Origin: DATFDN01 sp963756545
Lineage (GTDB): Bacteria; Pseudomonadota; Alphaproteobacteria; Acetobacterales; Acetobacteraceae
Assembly (NCBI GenBank): GCA_963756545.1
Contig: CAVWNY010000001.1
Location: 744,001-808,000, forward strand
DNA length: 64,000 nt
Reading direction: 5' to 3'
Every line of letters begins with the position of its first letter. The first letter of the stretch is position 1. The position numbers and the translations under genes were made by a program. The notes under the pieces are model-generated. The model saw only the letters and a program-made list of their open reading frames with translations. It had not been told where the DNA came from and made no database searches. Of this stretch, positions 54,227 through 62,680 are shown piece by piece.

Positions 54227-55962
54227 CCCATGCCCCCATCGCCGCGGCGTGTTCGCCGCCATTGTTCGGTCGCCGTCGAATCGACCGCAAGGCCCGGCGA
54301 CAGCACCACGCCATACTGCGCGCGCGCCGCCTCCACCGACAACCTGCCGTCGCGCACGTCGCGCGCCACGCTTGCGGGATCGCGCTGGAACGGCTCGCCG
54401 TAGCCGCCGCCCCCCGGCATCTCGATGATCAATCGCTCTCCGGGCTGGATGCTGTGGTGGCCCTTGCCGGACAGCAAGCGACCGGAGGTCGTGCTGACCC
54501 GCCCGGCCATTCCCGGATTGCCGCCGTCCACGCCTCTGGCGGGATGGTCCATGCGGTCGAAGGCGGTCGCTATCGCGAAGGGCATGTCCTCGGCGCTCTC
54601 GATTTCCATGATCTGGCCAAGACCGCCGCGGAACATGCCGGCCCCGCCGCTGTCCATGCGGTACTCCTTGCGATGCACAATGACGGGCGCCATCTGCTCC
54701 GTGATCTCCACCGGCACGTTGCGCACGCCGCTCGGGAAGGCGGTCGCGGACAGCCCGTCCTGGCGCGGCCGTGCGCCGGCGCCCCCCGAATGGAAGCCGG
54801 TAATGTTGAAACCGGAGGCTCGCCGCAGCACCGCCGGGTCGGCGTCCACCCGGCCCACCCCGCCCATCAGCCGGACGTTCCACAGGCACGACGTCCCCTC
54901 GGCCGGCACGCCGTCCGGGATCGCCTGGCGCAGGCAGCCGAACACCACGTCCGGCAGCATCTGCCCCATGATGTGGCGCGCCTGCACCGCCGCCGGATGC
55001 GGCGCGTTCAGGATGCACCCTTCCGGCGCGGTGACGCGGATGGTGGCGAGCGAGGCCGCGTTGTTCGGGATGCGCGGCGCGACGATGCATTTCACGCCGA
55101 AGCTCGTGTAGGCTTCCGTGTAGCAGATCGGCACGTTGATGCCCTTGCCCGACATGCCGGCGGTGCCGCTGAAATCGACGTCGATCCCATCAGCCCCGAT
55201 GGTCAGCGCCGCGCAAAGATCGAGCGGCTTGTCGATTCCGTCCACCGTCATCGTGTTCCGGTACATGCCGAAGGGCAGGGCCCGAATCGCCTCCAGGCTC
55301 GCGGCATGGGAACGGTCCAGGACGTAGCGCGAAAGTTCCTCGATGTCGGTCAGGCCGTACTCAGCCATCATCTCCAGCAGGCGTCTGCCGCCGATCTCGT
55401 TGCACGCCACCTCGGAGTAGATGTCGCCCACCACCTGAACCGGCTCGCGCACGTTCGCCGCCACGATCTCGATCAGCCATTCATTCATCCGGCCGCGCTC
55501 GACCAGCTTCATGATGGGCAGGTTCAGCCCTTCCTCGTACACCTGGCTGGCCGCACCCGGCACGCCTCGCCCGCCGATATCGACCACATGCAAGGTGCAG
55601 GCGAACAGCGCGACCGGGTCACTGCCCCGGAACGTCGGCGTCACCACGACGATGTCATTGAGGTGCCCGGTTCCCATCCACGGGTCGTTGGTGACGAACA
55701 CGTCGCCCGGGTCTATCGCCGACAACGGGAACTTCCGCAGCACATGCCCGACCGACTTCGCCATGGAGTTGATGTGTCCGGGCGTGCCGGTGACCGCCTG
55801 CGCGATCATGGCGCCGGCCCGGTCATAGACCCCGGCCGACAAGTCGCCCGCCTCCCGCGTCGCGGTCCCGAAGGCGGTGCGGACCAGGGTGCGCGCCTGC
55901 TCCTCCACCACCGAGATCAGCCGGTTCCACATCACCTGCATCTCGATCTCGGTGCGCCTCAT
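54223..55962 (-). CDS. hyuB: Hydantoinase B / oxoprolinase beta-type subunit
   Basis: A 579-residue HyuB-family protein: RLISVVEEQARTLVRTAFG, HINSMAKSVGHVLRKFP, FVTNDPWMGTGHLNDIVVVTP (metal-binding NDP...GTGH region), ALPFGMYRN, FSGTAGMSGKGINVP and near the end EMPGGGGYGEPFQRDP. It works with HyuA in ATP-dependent opening of cyclic amide rings (5-oxoproline, hydantoins, or acetone/acetophenone-type carboxylases, which share the fold). Overlaps hyuA by four bases and the binding-protein gene by four. Confidence 0.92.
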   Translation of the reverse strand: MRRTEIEMQVMWNRLISVVEEQARTLVRTAFGTATREAGDLSAGVYDRAGAMIAQAVTGTPGHINSMAKSVGHVLRKFPLSAIDPGDVFVTNDPWMGTGHLNDIVVVTPTFRGSDPVALFACTLHVVDIGGRGVPGAASQVYEEGLNLPIMKLVERGRMNEWLIEIVAANVREPVQVVGDIYSEVACNEIGGRRLLEMMAEYGLTDIEELSRYVLDRSHAASLEAIRALPFGMYRNTMTVDGIDKPLDLCAALTIGADGIDVDFSGTAGMSGKGINVPICYTEAYTSFGVKCIVAPRIPNNAASLATIRVTAPEGCILNAPHPAAVQARHIMGQMLPDVVFGCLRQAIPDGVPAEGTSCLWNVRLMGGVGRVDADPAVLRRASGFNITGFHSGGAGARPRQDGLSATAFPSGVRNVPVEITEQMAPVIVHRKEYRMDSGGAGMFRGGLGQIMEIESAEDMPFAIATAFDRMDHPARGVDGGNPGMAGRVSTTSGRLLSGKGHHSIQPGERLIIEMPGGGGYGEPFQRDPASVARDVRDGRLSVEAARAQYGVVLSPGLAVDSTATEQWRRTRRGDGGMG

Positions 55963-58043
55963 GGCCTGGCCTCCCGCCGCAGCCGGATCGCGCCGTCCAC
56001 GTCGATGCTGGCGACGAAGGCGTCCCCGACGACCGTTGTGGTCGCGTCCTCGGTGATCACCGCTGGCCCCTCGACCCGTGCGCCGGCCGCGAGGTCCGCG
56101 CGGCGATGCACCGCAACCTCGGACAGCGTCCCGAGTGCGCGATCATGCAGGAGCCGGACACCGGACGGAGCAGGCGTGGACGCCGCGACGGCGGACGGCG
56201 CGACGGCGGGTTCCGCTCCACTGGCCGCCGTCGCCCGCAACGTCCAGCTCACGATCTCCAGATCGAGGTGCGGGATGATGCGCCCGAACAACGCCTCGTA
56301 GGTCGCTTCGAACCCGGCGCGCACCAGCATCGCGTCGGCGGCGGTAAAGCGGCGGACCGGCAACGCCACGACGATCTCATGGCCTTGGCCGGCGTATCGC
56401 ATCTCCGCGGCGCGGGCCAGGATCACCTCGGCCGCCGGTGCACCAAGCCTCACCGCGCCGACCGCCTCGGCCTCCATCTCGGCGAATAGATCGTTGACGA
56501 GGGCGGCTTTAAAACCGGAGACGCGCATGAAGCGGCTGCGCACCACCTCGAAGCCGACCGGCGCGCGCAGGAAACCGATCGCCGATCCGACGCCGGCACC
56601 CTTCGGGATGAGCACCTCGCGGATGCCGAGCTTCTCGGCGAGCCGAGCGGCGTGCAGCGGGGCCCCCCCGCCGAAGGCGATCAGCGTGCGGCCCGCCAAA
56701 TCCTTGCCGCGTTCGACCGCATGCACTCGCGCGGCATTCGCCATCGCCTCCTCGACGATCTCGCTGACGCCGAACGCGGCGGTCATCGCGTCGAGCCCGA
56801 GCGGCGCGCCGACGTCGCGTTCCAGTGCCGCATGGGCGCGCCCCGGCGACAGGCAAATCCGCCCGCCCGCGAAGTCCGCCGGGTTGATGCGACCAAGGAC
56901 GAGGTCCGCATCCGTGACCGTCGGCACCGTCCCGCCGCGCCCGTAGCACGCCGGCCCCGGATCGGCCCCGGCGCTCTCCGGCCCGACCGCGATCCGGCGC
57001 AGCGGGTCGAGGGTCGCGATCGAGCCGCCGCCCGCGCCGATCTCGACCATCTCCACCACCGGCACGCGCACCGGCAATCCGCTGCCCTTCAGGAAACGGG
57101 TGCGCCGGTCCACCTCGAACTCCCGCGCCGCCTGCGGCTCGCCGCCGTCGATCAGGCAGATCTTCGCGGTGGTTCCTCCCATGTCGAAGGATAGGACAGC
57201 GCCGATCCCCTTCCGCCGCGCGAGATCGGCGGCCAGGATCGCCCCGCCCGCCGGACCGGATTCCACCAGCCGGATCGGAAATCGGATCGCCGTCTCCAAC
57301 GTGGTCAGGTCGCCGCCCGAGGTCATCAGCAGCAACGGACACTCCAGCCCGAACTCATCGAGCTGGCGGCGAAGCGCGGCGAGATAGCCCGCCATGCGCG
57401 GCTGGACGTAGGCGTTCGCGCACGCCGTGGAGAAGCGTTCGTATTCCCGCACCTCCGGGCAGACCTCGCAGGACAGCGTGATCGCGACGTCGGGCAGCGC
57501 CGCCGCCAATACCTCCCGCGCCCGCATCTCGTGAACGGGATTGGCATAGCTGTGCAGGAAGCCGATTGCCACGCTCTCGATCCGCTCCCGACGCAGCACC
57601 TCGGCCAGTGCGCGGACCCGTGCGGTATCGAGCGTCACGCGCACCTGCCCGCGCGCATCCATTCGCTCCGGGACGCCGAAGCGCAGGTAACGCGGCACCA
57701 GCGGTTCGGGGCGCTCCATGAACACGTCGTACTGGTCGAAGCGGTTCTCGTGCGCCATCTCGACGCTGTCGCGAAAGCCCTCCGTCGTGACCAGCGCGAC
57801 GCGCGCGCCCTTGCGTTCGATGATGGCGTTCGTGGCGAGCGTGGTGCCGTGGATGACCACGCAGACGTCGCGTGGGCGCACGGAACCGAGCACCTGTTGC
57901 ACGGCCTCGATCACGCCCCGCTCCGGCTCGCCCGGCGTCGTGAGCACCTTCGCCTCGGTCCGATCGCCGCCGCGTTCCAGCACGACATCGGTGAATGTTC
58001 CGCCGATGTCGATCGCCAGACGCCCGATCGCGGCTCCGCTCAT
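55959..58043 (-). CDS. hyuA: Hydantoinase A / oxoprolinase alpha-type subunit
   Basis: A 694-residue HyuA-family ATPase subunit. The actin-like ATP site opens with RLAIDIGGTFTDVVL; HGTTLATNAIIERKG, RLVESGPAGGAILAADLA, SFDMGGTTAKICLIDGG and GAGGGSIATLDPLRRIAVGPESAG follow in family order. Start at ATG 58043 preceded by GAGGG; a GTG at 58085 would add 14 residues. First gene of the hyuA-hyuB-livKHMGF run, so its substrate is probably what the transporter brings in. Confidence 0.92.
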   Translation of the reverse strand: MSGAAIGRLAIDIGGTFTDVVLERGGDRTEAKVLTTPGEPERGVIEAVQQVLGSVRPRDVCVVIHGTTLATNAIIERKGARVALVTTEGFRDSVEMAHENRFDQYDVFMERPEPLVPRYLRFGVPERMDARGQVRVTLDTARVRALAEVLRRERIESVAIGFLHSYANPVHEMRAREVLAAALPDVAITLSCEVCPEVREYERFSTACANAYVQPRMAGYLAALRRQLDEFGLECPLLLMTSGGDLTTLETAIRFPIRLVESGPAGGAILAADLARRKGIGAVLSFDMGGTTAKICLIDGGEPQAAREFEVDRRTRFLKGSGLPVRVPVVEMVEIGAGGGSIATLDPLRRIAVGPESAGADPGPACYGRGGTVPTVTDADLVLGRINPADFAGGRICLSPGRAHAALERDVGAPLGLDAMTAAFGVSEIVEEAMANAARVHAVERGKDLAGRTLIAFGGGAPLHAARLAEKLGIREVLIPKGAGVGSAIGFLRAPVGFEVVRSRFMRVSGFKAALVNDLFAEMEAEAVGAVRLGAPAAEVILARAAEMRYAGQGHEIVVALPVRRFTAADAMLVRAGFEATYEALFGRIIPHLDLEIVSWTLRATAASGAEPAVAPSAVAASTPAPSGVRLLHDRALGTLSEVAVHRRADLAAGARVEGPAVITEDATTTVVGDAFVASIDVDGAIRLRREARP

Positions 58044-58176
58044 ACCTCCGCCCTCGCCTGCCGCGTTCGCATTACCGCCTGCCACTCGCCCTCGCCGAAC
58101 CGCCCACGCCTCAGGTAGATAGAACCCGGTGTCAACAGGACGGCACCGCGAAGCGGGGCAATGGCGCCAACACGGC

Positions 58177-58286
58177 TCGGCGAAGAAGCTGGTCAGCTAC
58201 CTCGGTCTGGACCCTCGCGTCCGGCAGTCGGTGATTGCGCCGCCCAGCACGGTCGCATCAGCGCGCAGGGACGCTCGCACGCGCGC
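58177..58286 (+). pseudogene. IS110-family transposase remnant
   Basis: Translated fragments ASAKKLVSYLGLDPRVRQSG-like and, after a one-base frame change, AQHGRISAQGRSHAR match the C-terminal Transposase_20 domain of IS110-family recombinases. Only about 35 codons survive. It abuts the inverted integrase fragment at 58286. The stretch 58044-58176 upstream shows nothing recognisable and should contain the hyu-liv promoter on the other strand. Confidence 0.6.
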
Positions 58287-58396
58287 GGTTCCGCTCCACC
58301 TTCCGCGATTGGTGCGGCGAATCAAGCCATCATGCGGCGGAGCTCGCTGAAGCGGCGCTGGCGCACGTCAACAAGGACAAAACGGAGGCCGCCTAC
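58286..58396 (+). pseudogene. Inverted C-terminal fragment of a tyrosine integrase
   Basis: Thirty-seven codons, in frame, read RFRSTFRDWCGESSHHAAEL and then AEAALAHVNKDKTEAAY, which contains the R of the HxxR box and the catalytic tyrosine of the integrase family. The neighbouring minus-strand integrase stops exactly before this segment (ends ITAHG). Turned around, this piece would complete it. The remaining 20-40 C-terminal residues are absent. Confidence 0.7.
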
Positions 58397-59502
58397 CCGT
58401 GTGCCGTGATCGGCTCGCCCGTGCGCGGGTCGCGCCAGCGGGCGGACTTTCCCTCAATCGCCGGGTTCATCCGCCGCAGCAGCATCAAGAACGCCATTCC
58501 CGACAGACCGCGCCCCCGCGTCTTGCCGGGGAACACGAAGCTATTTGGGCCGGTGGACAGCGGCCGAACCGCTTGCAGCACGTCCAGGGCAGCCGGAGAC
58601 AGTGGGACGCGATGCTCGCGCTTTCCCTTCATCCGCTCCGGCGGCACGGTCCACGCCCCCGCCTCTAGATCCAGCTCCCGCCAGACCGCGCCCAATGTCT
58701 CGACAGTCCGCGCCGCCGTCAGAATGGCAAATTCCAGGGCGCGCGCGGCCATCGCATCCCGGCCGCGCAACTCCACCATGAACAGCGGCGCCTCCTGCCA
58801 GGGCAGCGCGGGGTGGTGCCCCGGAGCTTTGCCCTCGATCGCGCGGGGCGAGGCCAAGGCTTCCGAGAGGTGCCCCCGCCAGACCGCCGGGTTCTCCCCC
58901 TCCCGCAGCTTCAACGCCTTCGAATAGGCCAACACCCGCTCGATCCGGCCACGCACCCGAGAAGCGGTCTCGGGCTTTGCATTCCAAATCGGCCGCAGCA
59001 CGCGCAACACGTCCGCCGTGCCCACCTCCGAAACCGGCATGTCCCCGATCACCGGATAGGCGTAGCTGGCGAGGGTGTTGCGCCATTGCTGCCGGTGCTT
59101 GGCGTTGCGCCAACCTGCTTCGCGCGCGGCGATCATGTCCTCGGCCACCGAGCGGAACGTGTGCGCCGCCGCCTTCGCGCGCGCGGCCTCGGTGTGGCGC
59201 AGCTCGGCGGCGCGATGCTCGATCGGGTCCAGCCCGCGACGCAGCACCCCACGCGCCGCTGCTGCCGCGATGCGCGCCATCGCCAGCGTCACGCCTTTCG
59301 GCGGCTCGCCCACCGACCCCAACCCCATCTCCCGCGCCTTGCCGGCCAGGGTGAAGCGGAACAACCACGATTTGCCCCCGGATGGGGCAATCTGGAGATA
59401 CAGCCCGCCCGCATCGCCAATACGGATCGGCCTGGCCGGCGTGCCGGGGTGCTTCGCGTTCGCCACGGCCCGCGCCGTCAGCCCTACCCCCAACTTCGCC
59501 AT
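58393..59502 (-). pseudogene. Tyrosine recombinase/integrase truncated before its catalytic C-terminus
   Basis: A 369-residue frame with the DUF4102 arm-binding domain (GDAGGLYLQIAPSGGKSWLF, FTLAGKAREMGLG), the SAM-like core-binding domain (WRNAKHRQQWRNTLASY), and the first part of the catalytic domain with the first arginine region FAILTAARTVETLGAVW. It ends ITAHG, so the HxxR arginine, the His/Trp box and the tyrosine are missing; they lie inverted at 58286-58396. The start at 59502 has a strong GGAGGGA site at ideal spacing. Not active as it stands. Confidence 0.85.
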
Positions 59503-59541
59503 CTGTTCCCTCCGTAATGCGGAGGACTTTAGCCAACCCCC

Positions 59542-59578
59542 AAACCTACCCCCAAGACTTATTGCGCTTGGGGTAGGT
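59542..59578. repeat. Dyad upstream of the truncated integrase
   Basis: Imperfect inverted repeat: AACCTACCCCCAAG (59542-59555) and CTTGGGGTAGGTT (59566-59578), 13 pairs with one bulged C and a 10-base loop, 40 bases before the integrase start. It could be a core or arm site for the integrase, or a terminator/operator. Confidence 0.5.
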
Positions 59579-59670
59579 TCAGATAGACGTGTGTGGAACG
59601 AGACACACCAACCCCAGAGGGGAGCTTGGTATTTTGGCATCACGCTAGACCCGGCTAGATGCCAGTATTG

Positions 59671-59710
59671 CGGACACTCCCTCCGCCAGTCTCATAATCG
59701 TCAGTGTCCG
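59671..59710. repeat. Inverted repeat in the 370-base gap between the two integrases
   Basis: CGGACACT (59671-59678) and AGTGTCCG (59703-59710) are perfect inverted copies separated by 24 bases. The gap 59503-59870 holds no gene or tRNA that I can recognise. As the space between two divergent integrases it is a natural place for attachment or regulatory sites, but no duplicated att core was found inside the window. Confidence 0.4.
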
Positions 59711-59870
59711 CCGGGATCCGCTAGATAAGGCTGGGAGGCGCATTAAAGGCCAGAATCATGCTCACGTGGTGTTCGCGACGGACCGCTTGCATCCTTCCGC
59801 GTTCGGAGCAATGTTCGTGGAACCGATTGGGGAACCGCGCGGGTTCCTCAGGCGGCGGAGGCAGCGGCCA

Positions 59871-61187
59871 ATGCCGAGAAAGGCGCAAGGGCTAACAGCG
59901 GCGAAGGTGCGAACAGCGGGTCCTGGTCGCTATGGCGACGGGGCCGGCTTGGTCCTCTTCGTCAAGCCGAACGGACAGCGTTTCTGGACCATTCGCTACA
60001 TGATCGCCGGTCGGGCGCGGGAGATGGGCCTCGGGCCGGCGTCTGGCGTGGGTGCGGTGTCGCTGAAGGAAGCGCGCGAGCGAGCAGAGGAGCAGCGGCG
60101 GGTGCTGCGCGTCGGCCGCGATCCGCTCATCGAGCGGGATGCCGCGGCCGTGGCGGCCAGGGCCGCGGCACAGCGAGCCGAGGCGCGCCGCAAGACGGTT
60201 CGTGATGTCGCTGCCCTTTACATCCAGGCGCACGAGGCAAGCTGGCGCAATGCCAAGCACCGCCAGCAATGGCAGAGCACACTGACCACCTATGTGTTTC
60301 CTATCATGGGCGATCTGCCGGTGGCTGATGCGGAAAGCGGGCACGTTATGGACGTGCTCGAACCCATCTGGACGGCGAAGCCGGAGACTGCCTCGCGCGT
60401 GCGCATGCGGATCGAGGCGGTGCTCGACTATGCGCGCTCACGCGGCTGGCGGTCCGGCGAGAACCCGGCGCGCTGGCGCGGGCATATCGCCAATCTTCTT
60501 CCGCGGCGCGCGCGAGTGCGCAAGGTGGAGCATCATGCCGCGCTACCCTGGTCTGAAATCGGCGCTTTCATGACCGCACTCTCTCAACAGGAGAGCGTGG
60601 CCGCGCTGGCCTTGCGGTTCACCATTCTGACCGCGGGCCGCACGGGCGAGGTTATCGGCGCCCGCTGGTCGGAGATCGATTTGTCGGCTGGTTCCTGGAC
60701 AATCCCCCCGCAGCGGATGAAAGCGGGGCGGGAGCATCGGGTTCCGCTCTCGAAATCGGCCACGTCAGTGCTGCGGGAGCTGCTGCCGCTTCGGGACTCG
60801 GCGCGCGGCGAGTGGGTGTTCCCCGGGGAGCGAACCGGCCGTCCTTTAAGCAACATGGCAATGCTGATGCTGCTACGGCGCATGAACAGCGGCGGCGGAT
60901 CACCGCCGCGGTGGCGGGATCCGCGCAGCGGTGAGCCAATCACCCCGCACGGTTTCCGCAGCACGTTTCGGTCCTGGGCCGAGGAATGCACGAACCATGG
61001 GCGGGAGGTGGCCGAGGCCGCGCTCGCTCATGCTGTCCGGGACAAGACGGAGGCGGCGTATCAGCGGGGCGATCTGTTGGAGAAGCGGCGGCGCCTGATG
61101 GACGACTGGGCCGCGTTCTGCGCGCGGTCAACCCTGGCCGCTGAGGTCGTCCCATTGCGCTGGACGGAATTGATCGGCAGCGCATAG
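59871..61187 (+). CDS. int: Tyrosine recombinase/integrase of a prophage or integrative element
   Basis: A complete 438-residue P4-type integrase. DUF4102 domain at residues about 5-90 (GDGAGLVLFVKPNGQRFWTI), core-binding domain about 105-205 (SWRNAKHRQQWQSTLTTY), catalytic domain from about 225 with the arginine in TAGRTGEVIGARW (near 257), HGFRSTFRSW (near 359) and the nucleophile in KTEAAYQRGDLLEKRR (near 395). ATG at 59871 preferred over the upstream frame to 59766. It is the first gene of the rightward element that continues to the window edge. Confidence 0.93.
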   Translation: MPRKAQGLTAAKVRTAGPGRYGDGAGLVLFVKPNGQRFWTIRYMIAGRAREMGLGPASGVGAVSLKEARERAEEQRRVLRVGRDPLIERDAAAVAARAAAQRAEARRKTVRDVAALYIQAHEASWRNAKHRQQWQSTLTTYVFPIMGDLPVADAESGHVMDVLEPIWTAKPETASRVRMRIEAVLDYARSRGWRSGENPARWRGHIANLLPRRARVRKVEHHAALPWSEIGAFMTALSQQESVAALALRFTILTAGRTGEVIGARWSEIDLSAGSWTIPPQRMKAGREHRVPLSKSATSVLRELLPLRDSARGEWVFPGERTGRPLSNMAMLMLLRRMNSGGGSPPRWRDPRSGEPITPHGFRSTFRSWAEECTNHGREVAEAALAHAVRDKTEAAYQRGDLLEKRRRLMDDWAAFCARSTLAAEVVPLRWTELIGSA

Positions 61188-61222
61188 CTCGCTCGGTCTC
61201 TAACGAACTGGAGCGCGAGCCG

Positions 61223-61864
61223 ATGCTCTGGCGTCCACCTGTCGTCTCGGCCTGGTGTCCCGTCACCTTCACGGCCGATAGTGTGCGGCAGCTCAGTGCG
61301 GTTGCCTGTCCCAAGCTGAACCTCGCGGTCGATGCGGCAGACCTCGCCTTTGACATGAACGATGCCGCGCATGACCTTCTGCTCGGTGTGCTTGGTATCA
61401 CGACGGCTGCCGGGGAACAGAAATGGGCCACAGGCATCGCGGCCGACGCGCAGCATCTCATCGCGGCTGTGGGCACGCCATCCGCGCGGACGGCTTCCCG
61501 GCTGGGCCTAGATTTTGAACAGTTCTCAGGGATGATGGAAGCCGTAAGGAGGTTGGCGTCGGCGGCGTCGCGGCACGCGCAACGGGCTGGGGAGACAAAG
61601 AAGCAGCGAAGTCCGGCCCGGCCGCCTGCCGAGGATGCCTGGCTGAGACGCATGAGGGCGATCTACTGCATGGCCTTCGGCCGGCCCTCCGGCATCACCC
61701 GCGCCAACGATCAGCGTGGCGGGCCGTGCGGGCGCTTCATCGCCGCGGCTGCCCAGCAACTCGCGTCGGACGATCGTATCGACGCCGGAGAGAGCTGGCG
61801 GGAGGCTCTGGCTCGCATGGATTCCGCCAAGAAGGTCGCCGGGCAACTCGAGCGACTCGGGTGA
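61223..61864 (+). CDS. Hypothetical protein of the integrative element
   Basis: A 213-residue soluble protein, not recognised. Alanine/arginine-rich, mostly helical by composition; the central part (residues 85-125) is basic (AVRRLASAASRHAQRAGETKKQR) and could contact DNA. It follows the integrase by 35 bases in the same direction. The first 20 residues may not be real, since several alternative starts exist. Confidence 0.55.
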   Translation: MLWRPPVVSAWCPVTFTADSVRQLSAVACPKLNLAVDAADLAFDMNDAAHDLLLGVLGITTAAGEQKWATGIAADAQHLIAAVGTPSARTASRLGLDFEQFSGMMEAVRRLASAASRHAQRAGETKKQRSPARPPAEDAWLRRMRAIYCMAFGRPSGITRANDQRGGPCGRFIAAAAQQLASDDRIDAGESWREALARMDSAKKVAGQLERLG

Positions 61865-61879
61865 TCTGCGAAGCGCAAG

Positions 61880-61919
61880 TGCCAAATTAATGGAGCCCCG
61901 GGACCCCATTAATTTGGCA
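61880..61919. promoter_or_regulatory. Long AT-rich palindrome between hypothetical gene and HTH gene
   Basis: Perfect 14-base inverted repeat TGCCAAATTAATGG (61880-61893) and its complement (61906-61919), with a 12-base GC-rich centre. It lies 16 bases after the preceding stop and 77 bases before the HTH gene. No T-run follows on either side, so a terminator is less likely than an operator or a protein-bound hairpin. Its AT-rich arms stand out from the surrounding GC-rich DNA. Confidence 0.55.
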
Positions 61920-61996
61920 TCTCTGACCGACACCGCACCGGTTTAATCGGACCTGTTCGCAACCGGTCGCCAGTGCGGCCAGAACAGGAACCGCAA

Positions 61997-62224
61997 ATGA
62001 CATCCGGAACAAAGATCAGTGCTCCCCCGGAGCAGAACATCAGCCGGCGTGTGACGCCCATGCCGCTAGCCGTCCAACTCAATGATACTTCCCGGATCAC
62101 TGGGTTGGGTCGCACGAAAATCTACGAGCTGATCGCGCGGGGCAAGCTAAAGACGGTGGCGATCGGGCGCCGCAGGCTGGTCCTTTATAGTTCAATCGAA
62201 GCGTTGCTGGGGGAGGGCGGATGA
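61997..62224 (+). CDS. AlpA/excisionase-like helix-turn-helix protein
   Basis: A 75-residue DNA-binding protein with the winged-helix pattern of the MerR/AlpA/excisionase group: DTSRITGLGRTKIYELIARG then KLKTVAIGRRRLVLYSSIEALL. Such proteins regulate integrase expression or act as recombination directionality factors. AGGAA precedes the ATG. The following frame starts within its stop codon region, showing a compact phage-style operon. Confidence 0.85.
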   Translation: MTSGTKISAPPEQNISRRVTPMPLAVQLNDTSRITGLGRTKIYELIARGKLKTVAIGRRRLVLYSSIEALLGEGG

Positions 62225-62291
62225 ATGGACCGCGCCACCGCCGCCTCGATGTCCGATCCGGACAAGAACAGGCAATTCAGCCGGAGAGGGA

Positions 62292-62441
62292 TTGCCTCGC
62301 CAAGAGAAGGGGGGAAGGCCGGACGAGCCTCATGTGTTCATCAGGCCCACAGCGGCTGGCCCGCGGGCCAAGATTCGCGAGTGGCGAAACGGGTTCGACC
62401 AGCACGGCCACAAGATCGATCAGTCTCAGTGCGTGGCATGA
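62292..62441 (+). CDS. Small hypothetical phage-type protein
   Basis: A 49-residue frame from a TTG preceded by GGAGAGG. Its codon content looks real (DEPHVFIRPTAAGPRAKIRE, then WRNGFDQHGHKIDQSQCVA) whereas the two overlapping longer frames read as arginine/serine-rich noise. The stop overlaps the ATG of the next gene (ATGA), which supports both. The true start could be further left in this open frame. No family recognised. Confidence 0.45.
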   Translation: MPRQEKGGRPDEPHVFIRPTAAGPRAKIREWRNGFDQHGHKIDQSQCVA

Positions 62442-62680
62442 GCAACGTCACCCGGCTGATCGATCATCGCCGACAGAGCCCACCATCGCGCCGCCAGCGC
62501 GGTGACTTTCTGCCACCGCATTTGGCCGACCTCGAGCTCATTGTAGACGCGCGGTGCCATTTTCTGAGGGCCTGGCACGATTGGGTTCGCGAGCAGCCCG
62601 ACCCGGATCTCCTGCGCGAGGTCATCGAGACCACCGCCGCTGCGATGGTCTGGCGGCGGGAGATCGACGATGGGGTATGA
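62438..62680 (+). CDS. Small hypothetical phage-type protein
   Basis: An 80-residue protein starting at the ATG that overlaps the previous stop. The C-terminal half (LADLELIVDARCHFLRAWHD and LREVIETTAAAMVWRREIDDG) is strongly helical. The frame is open upstream to 62225, but that part is probably not coding. Its end overlaps the helicase start by 11 bases. Confidence 0.55.
   Translation: MSNVTRLIDHRRQSPPSRRQRGDFLPPHLADLELIVDARCHFLRAWHDWVREQPDPDLLREVIETTAAAMVWRREIDDGV

Noticed and set aside
62225..62437. Upstream part of the open frame leading into the 80-residue protein at 62438.
   Set aside because: Composition is arginine/serine-rich and a better small gene overlaps it in another frame with an ATGA junction.
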